Shown here in pieces: positions 27,715 through 37,930 of a stretch of 64,000 nt of DNA. The notes below the pieces were generated by a model, which worked only from the letters and a program-made list of their open reading frames with translations, did not search any database and was not told the DNA's origin. Each line of letters opens with the position of its first letter. The stretch's first letter is position 1. Where the stretch lies: positions 62,001 through 126,000 of the forward strand of contig MIAG01000002.1 of the NCBI GenBank assembly GCA_001829005.1, in the 5' to 3' direction. The position numbers and the translations under genes were made by a program. The DNA is from Sphingobacteriia bacterium RIFOXYC2_FULL_35_18 (GTDB taxonomy: Bacteria > Bacteroidota > Bacteroidia > Chitinophagales > Chitinophagaceae).

Positions 27715-30270
27715 TTAAGATTCTGCTTTAGCTTCTTCTTCTTCTATTCTAGATTTAAAATTGAATTCCAATAAACTGGTTTCCTTATTCAAATCTGCAA
27801 TTAACACATCTCCTTGCTTTATAGACATTTTCATGATCTCTTCCGCCAAAGGATCTTCTAAGTATTTTTGAATTGCTCTATGCAGTGGTCTCGCTCCAAA
27901 TTGAACATCATAGCCTTTTTCTGCAATAAAGTCTTTAGCTGCTGCTGTTAATTCTAATTCAAAGCCAAGATTCAATAAGCGCTTAGAAACCCCCTTCATG
28001 AGGATATCGATGATATTGAAAATATTTTCTTTGGTAAGCGAATTAAACACGACAACATCGTCAATTCTATTTAAGAATTCAGGTGAGAAGGTTTTCTTTA
28101 ATGCTTTTTCAATTACTGCTTTATTGTTTTCTTCTGCATTTTGAATTCTAGTAGCAGTTGCAAAACCAACCCCGTCACCGAATTCTTTTAATTGTCTAAC
28201 CCCAATATTTGAGGTCATGATAATTAATGTATTCTTAAAGTCCACTTTTCTACCAAGTCCATCTGTTAGTTGTCCATCGTCTAATACTTGTAGTAAAATA
28301 TTATAAATATCCGGATGTGCTTTTTCTATTTCATCTAATAAAATGACAGAGTATGGCTTTCTTCTTACTTTTTCTGTAAGCTGACCACCTTCTTCGTAAC
28401 CAACATATCCTGGAGGGGCTCCAATCAATCTACTTACCGTAAATTTTTCCATGTATTCACTCATATCAATTCTGATTAAAGAATCTTCTGAGTCAAACAT
28501 ATAACGAGCCAAAGAACGGGCTAATTCAGTTTTACCTACTCCTGTAGGGCCTAAGAATATAAATGTCCCAATAGGTTTTTTAGGGTCTTTCAATCCTACC
28601 CTATTTCTTTGAATAGCTCTCACCACTTTTTGAATGGCTTCATCCTGACCAATCACCATTCCACGCATGTCTTCGCTCATTCTACGCAGTTTCTCTGTTT
28701 CTGCTTGTACCATACGTTTTACAGGAATGCCTGTCATCATACTAATGACTTCTGCAATATTTTCTTCTGTAATTGGATAACGTTTATTCTTGCTCTCTTC
28801 TTCCCACTGAACTTTGGCTTTTTCTAATTCTTCTCCAAGTCTTTTTTCTGTATCTCTTAATGAAGCAGCTTCTTCAAAACGCTGGCTCTTCACCACTTTG
28901 TTTTTTTCGTTCTTAACTTCTTCAATCTTTTTCTCGAGTTCTACAATGGTCTCTGGAACATTAATATTCTTCAAGTGAACCCTTGCCCCCACTTCATCCA
29001 TTACATCAATGGCTTTGTCTGGTAATAATCGATCGGTCATATATCGATCACTTAACTTAACACAAGCATCAATAGCGTCATCGCCATAATTTACATTATG
29101 GAAATCTTCGTATTTAGATTTGATATTGTTTAAAATCAAGATGGTTTCTTCTACGCTAGGTGGCTCAATCAATACTTTTTGAAAGCGACGATCTAATGCG
29201 CCATCTTTCTCAATGTACATACGATACTCATCTAAGGTAGATGCACCAATGCATTGTAACTCTCCTCTTGCTAATGCTGGTTTGAAAATATTGGAAGCAT
29301 CTAAAGATCCGCTTGCGCCACCAGCACCAACAATGGTATGAATTTCATCAATGAATAGAATAACATCTCTGTTTTTTTCTAATTCATTCATAATGGCTTT
29401 CATGCGTTCTTCAAACTGACCTCTGTATTTGGTACCAGCAACCAATGCCGCCAAATCTAATGATATCACTCTTTTATCGAATAATACACGACTTACCTTT
29501 CTCTGAACAATTCTCAAAGCCAATCCTTCTACAATGGCTGTTTTACCTACACCCGGTTCACCAATTAATATTGGATTGTTCTTCTTACGTCTACTCAAAA
29601 TCTGGCTTACTCTTTCAATTTCAGCTTCTCTACCAACAATAGGATCCAATGTTCCCGCTTCAGCTAATTTGGTAATATCTCTACCAAAATTATCTAATAC
29701 GGGTGTTTTGCTTTTTGCTGCACCAGGCGCTTGTTTGCCAGGTCTAGATTGTTGAAAGCCTGAGCCTTTTTTCTCTTCATCAAAATCATCATCATTATCT
29801 TCTGGAAATTCACTTCTTGGGGGAGGATTAGATGTGCCAACCATGCCTAATTCATTGCGAAATAAATCATAATCAATATCAAATTGATTTAAAATTTGAG
29901 TGGCAATATTTTCTTTGTTTTTAAGAATGCTCAACATCAAATGCTCCGTTTCTACTAGTGGACTCTTTAAGGCTTTGGCTTCTAAAACTGTTACCCTGAT
30001 TACTTTTTCTGCCTGCTTAGTGAGTGGCAGACTGTTGATATTGGCAATATTTTTACCCGTTTTATCCTTTACGGCCAATTCTACTTCTTTTCTAAGTTCA
30101 TATAGGTCAATATTCAGCTGTTTCAACACTTTAATAGCTGTATTATCCCCGTCTCTAATTAAACCAAGCAATAAATGCTCTGTTCCAATAAAGTCGTTTC
30201 CTAACCTAAGCGCTTCTTCCCTACTGAAGGAAATGATCTCTTTAACCTGAGCTGAAAAATTATTATCCAT
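27715..30270 (-). CDS. clpC: ATP-dependent Clp protease ATP-binding subunit ClpC
   Basis: ClpC unfolds proteins and feeds them to ClpP. The 851-residue protein has a double Clp N-domain (about 1-145), an acidic/glycine-rich linker (155-190), AAA1 with Walker A GEPGVGKT (237-244), a UVR-type coiled segment (about 450-480: [17 protein letters not shown]), AAA2 with GPTGVGKT, and the C-terminal small domain ([20 protein letters not shown]). The middle UVR segment and length separate it from ClpB. It is divergent from the STAS gene. I see no CIRCE element upstream. Confidence 0.95.
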   Translation of the reverse strand: MDNNFSAQVKEIISFSREEALRLGNDFIGTEHLLLGLIRDGDNTAIKVLKQLNIDLYELRKEVELAVKDKTGKNIANINSLPLTKQAEKVIRVTVLEAKALKSPLVETEHLMLSILKNKENIATQILNQFDIDYDLFRNELGMVGTSNPPPRSEFPEDNDDDFDEEKKGSGFQQSRPGKQAPGAAKSKTPVLDNFGRDITKLAEAGTLDPIVGREAEIERVSQILSRRKKNNPILIGEPGVGKTAIVEGLALRIVQRKVSRVLFDKRVISLDLAALVAGTKYRGQFEERMKAIMNELEKNRDVILFIDEIHTIVGAGGASGSLDASNIFKPALARGELQCIGASTLDEYRMYIEKDGALDRRFQKVLIEPPSVEETILILNNIKSKYEDFHNVNYGDDAIDACVKLSDRYMTDRLLPDKAIDVMDEVGARVHLKNINVPETIVELEKKIEEVKNEKNKVVKSQRFEEAASLRDTEKRLGEELEKAKVQWEEESKNKRYPITEENIAEVISMMTGIPVKRMVQAETEKLRRMSEDMRGMVIGQDEAIQKVVRAIQRNRVGLKDPKKPIGTFIFLGPTGVGKTELARSLARYMFDSEDSLIRIDMSEYMEKFTVSRLIGAPPGYVGYEEGGQLTEKVRRKPYSVILLDEIEKAHPDIYNILLQVLDDGQLTDGLGRKVDFKNTLIIMTSNIGVRQLKEFGDGVGFATATRIQNAEENNKAVIEKALKKTFSPEFLNRIDDVVVFNSLTKENIFNIIDILMKGVSKRLLNLGFELELTAAAKDFIAEKGYDVQFGARPLHRAIQKYLEDPLAEEIMKMSIKQGDVLIADLNKETSLLEFNFKSRIEEEEAKAES

Positions 30271-30357
30271 ATCTTATTTGGATTTATACAATTATAACGA
30301 ATATTTTTGAGTGAAGTTGTGCGGTAATTGTACACAGTATGTTAATATACCTTCTAT

Positions 30358-30771
30358 ATGCTAAATGTCAAAATTGATACCAAGGAAAAATTCACGGTTC
30401 TAACCCTAGAAACCGCCGATATATCTGCAAATATGTCAGCAAGTTTGACTGATCATTGCAAAACAGTGCTAAATTCTCCACAAAAAAACCTAGTGTTGAA
30501 TTTAGAAAATGTTCAAACAATGGACAATGAAGTGGTAGATGCTTTAACGGAATCTCAACAGAATTTTTATGAAAATAGCGCTTCATTTGTCATCTGTGGT
30601 ATTAAGGAAAAATTGGAAGCGTATTTAGATCAAATGGAAGTATTGGAAATGTGGAATATTACCCCCACTGAATCTGAAGCTTGGGATATTGTACAAATGG
30701 AAGAAATTGAAAGAGAATTACTCGATGGGGACGATATCAATTTTGAGAACCATCCAGAGGAACCTGCCTAA
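30358..30771 (+). CDS. STAS-domain protein with acidic C-terminal tail
   Basis: The 137-residue protein resembles anti-sigma-factor antagonists: FTVLTLETADI, LVLNLENVQTMDNEVVDALTES and SFVICGIKEKLEAYLDQMEVLEMWNI follow the STAS beta-alpha pattern. The residue after the central strand is Asp/Asn (TMDNE) rather than the usual phosphorylated serine, so classic phospho-switching is doubtful. The last 25 residues are strongly acidic. It is followed ten bases later by a J-domain gene. No cognate anti-sigma factor is nearby. Confidence 0.6.
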   Translation: MLNVKIDTKEKFTVLTLETADISANMSASLTDHCKTVLNSPQKNLVLNLENVQTMDNEVVDALTESQQNFYENSASFVICGIKEKLEAYLDQMEVLEMWNITPTESEAWDIVQMEEIERELLDGDDINFENHPEEPA

Positions 30772-30781
30772 AGTTGAATGA

Positions 30782-31423
30782 ATGGTGGAACAAAATTGGT
30801 ATGCAGTTTTAGGCATTACTTCTTCAGCAAATGAAACAGAGATTAAAAAGGCATTTAGAAAGCTGGCACATATTTATCACCCAGATAAAAATAGCAACCC
30901 TATTTACTTTGAGCAGTTTAAACAGATCAAAAAAGCTTACGAAATTTTAGGAAATACAACTTCAAAAAAACTATACGATCAAAGCCTACAGCTTGTAGGT
31001 AAATCAACTAAATCACAACCTGTATTACAAAACTTACAAGATTTAATCAAGTATTTTCATTTGTTGGAAAGGGATATGCAACAAACTGACTTTCGATTTA
31101 TCAATTATGATAGAATTAAGTGGAAGCTTAACTATCCATTATTTATGCCCTTATTTGAGGAGCTCATTCAATCTGGTAATTTTCAAGTACAACAAAAAAT
31201 TTTGAAGCAGGTACTGTATGTATTAAGCTTTCTACCCTATAGTGAAATAATTGCTTATCAACCAAAATTAGAAAATTGCTTTTTTAACCAGCATCATATC
31301 AGTGCAATACGAGCATACATTTCTAAGAAAAAACTAGAAGCAAAATGGGAAGAATTAAAAATTCCATTAGTTGCCATTGTAAGTGCTTTGTTGTGCCTGG
31401 CTATTTTTTTATTAGCCAAATAA
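30782..31423 (+). CDS. Membrane-anchored J-domain protein
   Basis: The 213-residue protein starts with a canonical J domain (residues 4-68, HPD at 33-35, then FEQFKQIKKAYEILGN). A helical middle region and one C-terminal membrane segment (about 193-211) follow. It would present clients to Hsp70 at the inner membrane. It lacks the Gly/Phe-rich and zinc-finger regions of DnaJ. It is probably cotranscribed with the STAS gene 10 bases upstream and ends at a strong terminator. Confidence 0.75.
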   Translation: MVEQNWYAVLGITSSANETEIKKAFRKLAHIYHPDKNSNPIYFEQFKQIKKAYEILGNTTSKKLYDQSLQLVGKSTKSQPVLQNLQDLIKYFHLLERDMQQTDFRFINYDRIKWKLNYPLFMPLFEELIQSGNFQVQQKILKQVLYVLSFLPYSEIIAYQPKLENCFFNQHHISAIRAYISKKKLEAKWEELKIPLVAIVSALLCLAIFLLAK

Positions 31424-31450
31424 AAATCCCAGTTGCAAAGCAACTGGGAT
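31422..31450. terminator. Terminator between the J-domain gene and the DUF4397 genes
   Basis: An 11-bp stem ATCCCAGTTGC/GCAACTGGGAT has a 3-nt loop. Five A precede it, giving a U-run for the minus strand, where the operon from 37748 ends 23 bases before the hairpin. It may act in both directions. Confidence 0.85.
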
Positions 31451-31472
31451 TCGAAAAATCAAAAAAACTAAA

Positions 31473-32183
31473 TTAGTTATTTGCTACTAATGTAGTAGAA
31501 ACTGTATTTGCTGGTGCCCAAGGAGATGGAGTTACTGAACCTCTAACAATAATGGTGTAAATTTTTCCAGATACAGCAGTCATAGGTTGAGTTCTGATTA
31601 CAGCATTAGTTGTTGCATTTCTAATTTGAATGCTATAAGATGTACCCAACAATGTAGCATCTAAAGCAACAAAACTGGTAGCGCCTTTAAATGCAATAGC
31701 AGCAGGATATAATGCTGTGGTTGCAGTTCCAACGAATGCATTCACTGTAGGTGCATCTGCACTTGCATGAATGATTCTTAAGTGAGCTTTATTCGCCGCA
31801 GGTGTAGTTAAGTTGTCTTGAATCCAAACAAGTTCCGCATTCTGTAGTTTATTTACTGCTAACAAAGTATATCGAGCAGGTTGATCTCTTTGATCTGTTA
31901 CGCTATAATTATTGGCCGCAAAAACAGTTTGTTGGCCAGCAATCGTTACTCGAATGGATTTTGTGCCTGGTGTAGTACTATTATAAATAGTATTAGAACC
32001 AAAAGCAATAGGTAAAATATTTTGTTTTAAATCGCCAACATAAAAGTCTAATCCGGCAACAACATCTGGTGCTGCATTCATAAACATATATTGTGCGTAT
32101 CCTGGATTAGCTGGGTCTTTTGCACAACTCGTAAAAAGCAATACCGAGAATAAACCAGCTATGAATAATATATTTTTTTTCAT
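31473..32183 (-). CDS. DUF4397 lipoprotein (second copy)
   Basis: The ATG at 32183 gives 236 residues with a lipoprotein signal (MKKNILFIAGLFSVLLFTSC, Cys at 20). The mature part carries DUF4397 motifs: QYMFMNAAPDVVAGLDFYV, RYTLLAVNKL, and LRIIHASADAPTVNAFV. DUF4397 domains are surface beta-sandwiches of unknown ligand. It is last in the SusC-SusD-DUF4397-DUF4397 series, 22 bases after the previous stop, so it probably belongs to the same surface complex. Confidence 0.82.
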   Translation of the reverse strand: MKKNILFIAGLFSVLLFTSCAKDPANPGYAQYMFMNAAPDVVAGLDFYVGDLKQNILPIAFGSNTIYNSTTPGTKSIRVTIAGQQTVFAANNYSVTDQRDQPARYTLLAVNKLQNAELVWIQDNLTTPAANKAHLRIIHASADAPTVNAFVGTATTALYPAAIAFKGATSFVALDATLLGTSYSIQIRNATTNAVIRTQPMTAVSGKIYTIIVRGSVTPSPWAPANTVSTTLVANN

Positions 32184-32205
32184 AAATATCATTTGTTAGT
32201 GTCAA

Positions 32206-32949
32206 TTAATAAGTGGCCATTACGGTTAAGCCCCTAGACATGGTTCCAGAAGTTGATTGGTACCTTCCTCTGAAAACTACATTGTAGGTTCTTTTTGCAT
32301 TAAAAGTAAAACCATTGAAAATTGTTAAAGCGGTGGTTGTTCCAGTTGCCCTAACTTCCAATGTATCTGATAATCCAGTTATATGCTTAATGTAGTTAGA
32401 ATTACCTAAAGGAGCAATATTGGTAGCAATATTTGCTCGCTTTCTTCTGGAATATAAATCCACATTAGGAATAGTTGATGAACTATAAATGATGTTCACA
32501 AATTTAACATTCGCTGTTGTATCTGAAGGAACTGTAAATACATCATTTTGAATTAATGCTTTTACTGCATTACTGGTATCATAAGTGTAAACTGTATAAA
32601 ATTTACCTGCGTCAAATGTTGCAGAAACACTTACTGGAGTTTGTAATGGAACAGCAGCACTATCATACACTCGAATGGTTCTTGCTCCCGGTAAAATAGT
32701 AGCAAATGCAGTAATAGTTGAAGCCCCTGGGAATACCCCACCCATTCCCAATGCAGTTCCATTTAATCTTTCACCGTCTACAGAAATAAAATTTCTTGCA
32801 GCAGCTAAACTTCCTGGTACAAATCGAATGAATGCTTTATTTTCTGTTCCTGCAGATTCAGTGGCTCGGCCATCAAAATCCTTTTTACAAGCAGTGAATA
32901 AACCAATTACTGCTATTATTGAAAAGAGTTTCATTTTCATATTTTTCAT
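32206..32949 (-). CDS. DUF4397 lipoprotein (first copy)
   Basis: The 247-residue lipoprotein has a signal ending in FTACKKD. The sequence contains DUF4397-like blocks (AFIRFVPGSLAAARNFISVD, KFYTVYTYDTSNAV, VKFVNIIYSSSTIPNVDLYS). It lies 14 bases after the SusD-like gene. Two adjacent, unequal DUF4397 lipoproteins next to a SusCD pair suggest accessory surface binding proteins. The ligand cannot be read from sequence. Confidence 0.78.
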   Translation of the reverse strand: MKNMKMKLFSIIAVIGLFTACKKDFDGRATESAGTENKAFIRFVPGSLAAARNFISVDGERLNGTALGMGGVFPGASTITAFATILPGARTIRVYDSAAVPLQTPVSVSATFDAGKFYTVYTYDTSNAVKALIQNDVFTVPSDTTANVKFVNIIYSSSTIPNVDLYSRRKRANIATNIAPLGNSNYIKHITGLSDTLEVRATGTTTALTIFNGFTFNAKRTYNVVFRGRYQSTSGTMSRGLTVMATY

Positions 32950-32963
32950 TTTAATCGTAGTAA

Positions 32964-34601
32964 TTAAGGTTTAGAGAACCATTGTTCTAGTGTATGATAA
33001 TCCAATGCAATAGCACCAATTCTTGTTAGTTCACTTACATTGTATAAATACTCAGAATTGTATCTTGGTCTGGCTCTTTGTACCAACTTGCCGTTATTAT
33101 TGGCAAATAAATTAATACCTGTTGGAACAACTAAGTCTGCATATACTGGAGTGGTTTGTCCAGCTTCAACATCTGTGTAATGAAACCTTCTCATATCGGT
33201 CCAAGTTTCATGCATACCATAACCATATAAGGCAATGTATTTCTGCAACATGATATGAGATAAAGTCAAATCATTGGCTGCAGGAACAACTGTAGTATTG
33301 GCTAAATAAGCATCTCTTACTGCATCTGTTATTACTCTCGCAGCAGGTACAGCTGATCCATAATTGTTCATTAATAAATCGAAGTTTAATCTTATTCCAT
33401 CTATGTAAGCGGTTCTTGCAGCGGCTTTATTTCCTTTTCGATATTGCGCTTCAGCAATCATGAATTTAATTTCACTAGCAGTGATGATTGGGAAAGGAGA
33501 ACCATTCTTAAAAATATACCTACAATCTGCGTCTGAAGTGGGTGCCGCAGTGGAAGTGAAAACACTGCCCCAAAAATTTCTTGGTTGATCATTAACAGCT
33601 AGTCCACTTGTACCAGCGTTAGGTCTCGCACCTCTAAATGTTCCATTGGTATTTTCCCGAATAATATATGCAGCTCTTGGGTCCACTGCGCCTAAAAATC
33701 TACTATTTGCACCAGACATTAAATTAGCAATGAATTCGGTTTGTCTCATAGACCCCACATTCCCTCTTACTGGTCCAAAGAAATTAGAAGTACCTGTGAT
33801 TCCTGTATTCGCAAAGCGCAAAGTAGCGTTATCTGCATTCACATTCATGGCAAGATTTGCATAGAATATTACAGAATCTGCATTATAAGAAGCTTTGTTG
33901 CTTAAGTGATTAAATGAACGAGCCATCACTGCATAAACAAATTTTTTCCATTTGTTCACATCTCCATTGTAAAAATAGGCATCGCCCTTCGCTAAGTTCA
34001 CTGGGCTTGAACTATCACCCGTATTATTCAAGTTAACGATGGCACTTCTGCAAATTTGTCTAACAGTATCGTACACCAATGATTGGTCATCATATTTAAA
34101 TACCAATTGATCTGCCCTAAACGCCTCTCTTACAATAATATCTCCATACATTTCTGCTGTAGTGAGCCAACTCCAAGCTGAAATAGCTTGGCCTACTCCC
34201 ACATAATCCCATTTCTTTTCTGTTGCAGACCATTCCATCATTCGTTTAAGGTTCTGGCCCATTCCATAGTAATGCATGGCCCAAATTGAACCCATTAAAT
34301 CACTAGCACCAGTTGCTCCTGCCATTTGATCAAAAGCATTACCAGTAGTATTGGTAGCCCAAAACTGCACATACCGTCCTACTTGCATACCATCATTCTG
34401 AGTACCATAGGCTGATCCTGCAGCAGCAGAACTTCCTCCCATATTACTGATAATACCCGGTAGTAATGATTCAACTGGTACACGAACACCAGCATTAGGA
34501 TTGGCAAAAGCCTCGTCTAATTTTTTCTGGCAAGAAGAAATTAGTAAACCTGCAAAAGCCAGGGTTACCAGTGTTTTTAAATTTATATATGATTTTTTCA
34601 T
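32964..34601 (-). CDS. SusD/RagB-family outer-membrane lipoprotein
   Basis: The 545-residue lipoprotein (signal to ISSCQKK) belongs to the SusD-like_2 type: GRYVQFWATNTTGNAFDQM, a helical TPR-like body with WSWLTTAEMYGDI, and the C-terminal IALYGYGMHETWTDMRR and ARPRYNSEYLYN regions. SusD proteins cap their SusC partner and bind the incoming nutrient. The gene directly follows susC (18 bases). The lack of any glycoside hydrolase nearby leaves the nutrient unknown, and it might be a peptide. Confidence 0.9.
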   Translation of the reverse strand: MKKSYINLKTLVTLAFAGLLISSCQKKLDEAFANPNAGVRVPVESLLPGIISNMGGSSAAAGSAYGTQNDGMQVGRYVQFWATNTTGNAFDQMAGATGASDLMGSIWAMHYYGMGQNLKRMMEWSATEKKWDYVGVGQAISAWSWLTTAEMYGDIIVREAFRADQLVFKYDDQSLVYDTVRQICRSAIVNLNNTGDSSSPVNLAKGDAYFYNGDVNKWKKFVYAVMARSFNHLSNKASYNADSVIFYANLAMNVNADNATLRFANTGITGTSNFFGPVRGNVGSMRQTEFIANLMSGANSRFLGAVDPRAAYIIRENTNGTFRGARPNAGTSGLAVNDQPRNFWGSVFTSTAAPTSDADCRYIFKNGSPFPIITASEIKFMIAEAQYRKGNKAAARTAYIDGIRLNFDLLMNNYGSAVPAARVITDAVRDAYLANTTVVPAANDLTLSHIMLQKYIALYGYGMHETWTDMRRFHYTDVEAGQTTPVYADLVVPTGINLFANNNGKLVQRARPRYNSEYLYNVSELTRIGAIALDYHTLEQWFSKP

Positions 34602-34619
34602 GTTAGCTATTTTTTCAAG

Positions 34620-37600
34620 TTAAAAACCTACTCTTACACCAAAGTTTACACCAATAGGTGTTGCAAGGGTTCCGTAATCAAAACCAAATGCCCCTACTCC
34701 TCTTGTTGCAGCAGTGTTTCCACTTACTTGAGGATCAGCACCCATATAATTGGTGATCAAGAACAAATCGTTTCCTGTGATAAAAATGCTGGCAGATTTA
34801 ACGCCGTTTAAGTTTCTTAATGCACGATCTGTTAAAGAATAACTCAAAGTAATATCACGCATTCTTAACCAATTCACATTTTTCTGAATAAAAGCTTCTT
34901 CAGGCATTGATGATGCAGTATAATAAGCATCGTTGTATGCTGGAATTACAGAAATGGTATTTTTTGTTGGAGTAGCAGTATTAGCAAATGCATCATTTAA
35001 TACTCCTGCAATTACTCTTGGAGTGAAACGGTCAGCCGTTCTATTGCTTCTACCAATACTGGTTAACAACATTTCATTGGCGTTAAAAATATCTCCACCA
35101 ATCTTTAGATCCCATAAGAAACTCAAACGCCAATTTTTATAACGAATAGAATTTTGAATTCCTAAAGTGAATGCAGGGTTTCTATCTCCTCTTAAACTAA
35201 ATCGACCATCGGTCAAAGGGAGCCCTGTTGATGGGTTAATCAAAATTTGTCCTGCGTTGTTTCTTGCATAACCCCAAGAAGCAATACCTGTTGTAGGACT
35301 ACCTAATCCTAACACACTTGCACGGGCATTACCATATAACCAGGTATCAGAAATATAAAATTCAGAAACGTTTGCTGGGAAACCTACCACCGCATTCCAC
35401 ATTTTATTAAAATTCAAGCGAGTGTTCCAACCAAAGTCTTTTTTCTGTACTAATTGATAATCGATGGCAATTTCTACTCCTTCGTTTCTTGTACTAGCTG
35501 CATTCTGTGTATTTAATACAAATCCGGTACCATAACTCAAACGCATATTTTCAATAATTTGACCCTTGGTCAAGGTATTGTAATACGTTGCATCAATGCT
35601 TAATCTGTTCTTCAAGAACTTGAATTCTGTACCAATTTCATAAGTGCTTTGACGCTCAGGCTGTAAGTCTGGGTTGTTATTGGTGAATCCATAAGAATAA
35701 GCTGGGCCAGTAGAACTTCCAAAATTGTTAACAAATACAGATTGAGTAGAATAAGCAGAGTTTAATCTAGCTGTATTTGCCATAGAACCCCTCAATTTCC
35801 AATAATTCAATACGCCACCTTTCTTTAAACCAGGTAAGATATCGGTCATGATGGCGCTTAAACTTAAACCAGGATAATTATAGTTTCTATTTTGAGCGGG
35901 TAATGTAGAAGCAGATTCAAAGCGATGAGAGTAGTTGAAGAATAATAGATTTTTATAGCTCAATGCTAATTCTCCGAAGAAAGCAATCTGTCTAATTACG
36001 CGTAAATTAGGTTGTCCAAATTCATTACGTAATAACCTTCTTCTGGTGTTAGGTGCAGTATTGTTTGAATCAGTCCTATTAGGATCAGCCACATTGTTTC
36101 CGCTTACAGCAAAAACCTCGGTTCTATAATCTTGCCACATGGTTCCAGCCATTGCTCTTACACTAAAGTCACCAAATGTTTGTTTGGCGGTTGCATTAAT
36201 GGTGTGGTTATATCCTTTATATGTATTCCAATAATTATCCTGAGACCCTCTTAATGCAGTTGATACAAAGAAAGATTGAGGATGATAGTTTTGGTATCCA
36301 ATGGTTTTATAAGTATCATAACCAAAACGTCCGGTAATACTCAACCATTTGGTAGGGTTGATATTAATACCCAAAGAAGAAAATAAACGATCTGTTTGAT
36401 CACGACCTCTATTATTCTGAACGTTCCAAAGTGGATTATCTACTTCTGCATTGGCATTGGCGGAGAATAATGGTAATTTGTTTCCTCCATCGTCTTCAGA
36501 TACAGAAACATCTACTGTGTTTGGAAACTGCATTAATCCAATCAAATAACCTCCAGCAGAACGCAAGACTTTTGCGGTATTGGTTCTAGTATAAGCAATT
36601 GAAGGAGTAATTTCCAACCATTTACCAATCTTAGTAGTGTTCCTTAAACTCAAGTTGATTTTTTCTTGGTCGTTGTTTGGAACAACCCCCTCCTGCTTTA
36701 CATACGAAGCAGAGAATCGGAATATAGATTTCTTTATTCCAAAGTCTACCCCAAGGTTATGCGTTTGCGATTTACCATTTCTAAAGAATTGACCAATATT
36801 GTCGTATAATTTAGTGCCAGATGGATATGCGGGTCCAAAATAACGGAAAATATTACTTGGCAAAGTATTGGTACCGTTGGTATATCCATCAAATGTTGGA
36901 GGAAAACGATTTAAGACTTGGACTCTAAAGGCATTGTCGTATTGTACAGCTAATTTATTCGTTTTAGCTTTTCTAGTAGTAATGACAATTGCTCCAGAAC
37001 TAGCTTGGCTACCATATAATGCAGTTGCTTCAGGTCCTTTCAACACAGTAACATTTTCAATATCGTTGGGGTTTAAATCGGAAACCCTATTACTATAGTC
37101 GCTACCTCTATTCGGACGATCTGAGGCCAACCCCACGCTTCTACCTCCATCAGAAGTTTCATCAAAAGAAGAGTTATCCATAATAACCCCATCAACCACA
37201 AATAATGGTTGGTTACTTAATGACAAAGAGTTAAATCCACGAAGTACAATTTGAGAAGAGGCACCAACGGTTCCAGAAGTTGGATTCACTGTTAATCCTG
37301 CAACTCTACCTTGAAGGCTATTTACGAAGTTATCACGCTGGGTTTCCTGAATTTCAGCACCCTTAACTTGTTGAGTGGAATAACCCAACTCACGAGGCTT
37401 TCTTTTCTGGTCCATCGCTACTACAACCACATCTTCTAATTCAGAAGATTCAGCTCTTAAGCGAACGATTATTTTCTGATCATCTTTTACAGACACTCGC
37501 TGGGTTTCAAATCCCAGTGAAGTAATCAATAAGGTTTGACCCTTAGATGCTTTGATAGTAAAATTACCTTTAGCATCTGTTTTGGTTGCAACTGATTTGC

Positions 37601-37748
37601 CTACTACACGGATGGAAACCGACTCTAATGCAGAGCCTTTTTCTAAATCGGATACATTACCAGTTACGGTCATATCCTGTGCAGAGACTTTCATAACAAG
37701 GAAGAAAAGCAAGAAAGCAATCCTCCAGGCATAAGCGAGTTTTCTCAT
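34620..37748 (-). CDS. SusC/RagA TonB-linked outer-membrane transporter
   Basis: With the ATG at 37748 the protein has 1042 residues. It has a signal peptide (to VSAQD), a carboxypeptidase-regulatory-like domain (about 25-100: VTGNVSDLEKGSALESVSI), a plug domain (about 110-230, with VDGVIMDNSSFDE and GPEATALYGSQASSGAIVI), and a 22-strand barrel ending GVNFGVRVGF. It would import a nutrient with TonB energy in complex with the SusD-like protein. The upstream in-frame ATG at 37787 was rejected because it adds a charged stretch ahead of the signal peptide. The DeoR regulator lies upstream on the same strand. Confidence 0.93.
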   Translation of the reverse strand: MRKLAYAWRIAFLLFFLVMKVSAQDMTVTGNVSDLEKGSALESVSIRVVGKSVATKTDAKGNFTIKASKGQTLLITSLGFETQRVSVKDDQKIIVRLRAESSELEDVVVVAMDQKRKPRELGYSTQQVKGAEIQETQRDNFVNSLQGRVAGLTVNPTSGTVGASSQIVLRGFNSLSLSNQPLFVVDGVIMDNSSFDETSDGGRSVGLASDRPNRGSDYSNRVSDLNPNDIENVTVLKGPEATALYGSQASSGAIVITTRKAKTNKLAVQYDNAFRVQVLNRFPPTFDGYTNGTNTLPSNIFRYFGPAYPSGTKLYDNIGQFFRNGKSQTHNLGVDFGIKKSIFRFSASYVKQEGVVPNNDQEKINLSLRNTTKIGKWLEITPSIAYTRTNTAKVLRSAGGYLIGLMQFPNTVDVSVSEDDGGNKLPLFSANANAEVDNPLWNVQNNRGRDQTDRLFSSLGININPTKWLSITGRFGYDTYKTIGYQNYHPQSFFVSTALRGSQDNYWNTYKGYNHTINATAKQTFGDFSVRAMAGTMWQDYRTEVFAVSGNNVADPNRTDSNNTAPNTRRRLLRNEFGQPNLRVIRQIAFFGELALSYKNLLFFNYSHRFESASTLPAQNRNYNYPGLSLSAIMTDILPGLKKGGVLNYWKLRGSMANTARLNSAYSTQSVFVNNFGSSTGPAYSYGFTNNNPDLQPERQSTYEIGTEFKFLKNRLSIDATYYNTLTKGQIIENMRLSYGTGFVLNTQNAASTRNEGVEIAIDYQLVQKKDFGWNTRLNFNKMWNAVVGFPANVSEFYISDTWLYGNARASVLGLGSPTTGIASWGYARNNAGQILINPSTGLPLTDGRFSLRGDRNPAFTLGIQNSIRYKNWRLSFLWDLKIGGDIFNANEMLLTSIGRSNRTADRFTPRVIAGVLNDAFANTATPTKNTISVIPAYNDAYYTASSMPEEAFIQKNVNWLRMRDITLSYSLTDRALRNLNGVKSASIFITGNDLFLITNYMGADPQVSGNTAATRGVGAFGFDYGTLATPIGVNFGVRVGF

Positions 37749-37841
37749 AACTACAGTGTTTGGTTCATTGACAAAAATTAATCGCAAAAAGCTGCAAAAA
37801 ATTTTAGCATTTCGTTAATCAAATAATTGATGCTATAAATA

Positions 37842-37868
37842 TATGGTTAATCATCTGTTAAAACCATA
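37842..37868. promoter_or_regulatory. Inverted repeat upstream of susC
   Basis: TATGGTT (37842-37848) and AACCATA (37862-37868) are inverted, and GTTAATCA occurs twice (37814-37821 and 37846-37853). They lie 65-120 bases upstream of the SusC start and could bind a regulator such as the adjacent DeoR protein. This is position-based only. Confidence 0.25.
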
Positions 37869-37930
37869 AAATTCACAGCAAAATAATGCACATTTTTTTG
37901 CGGGTATTTAAGTGTATGGGGTACACAATG

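Noticed and set aside
32675-32974. Plus-strand open frames inside the Sus and DUF4397 genes
   Set aside because: They are mirror frames of clearly coding minus-strand genes and show no family features or promoters.
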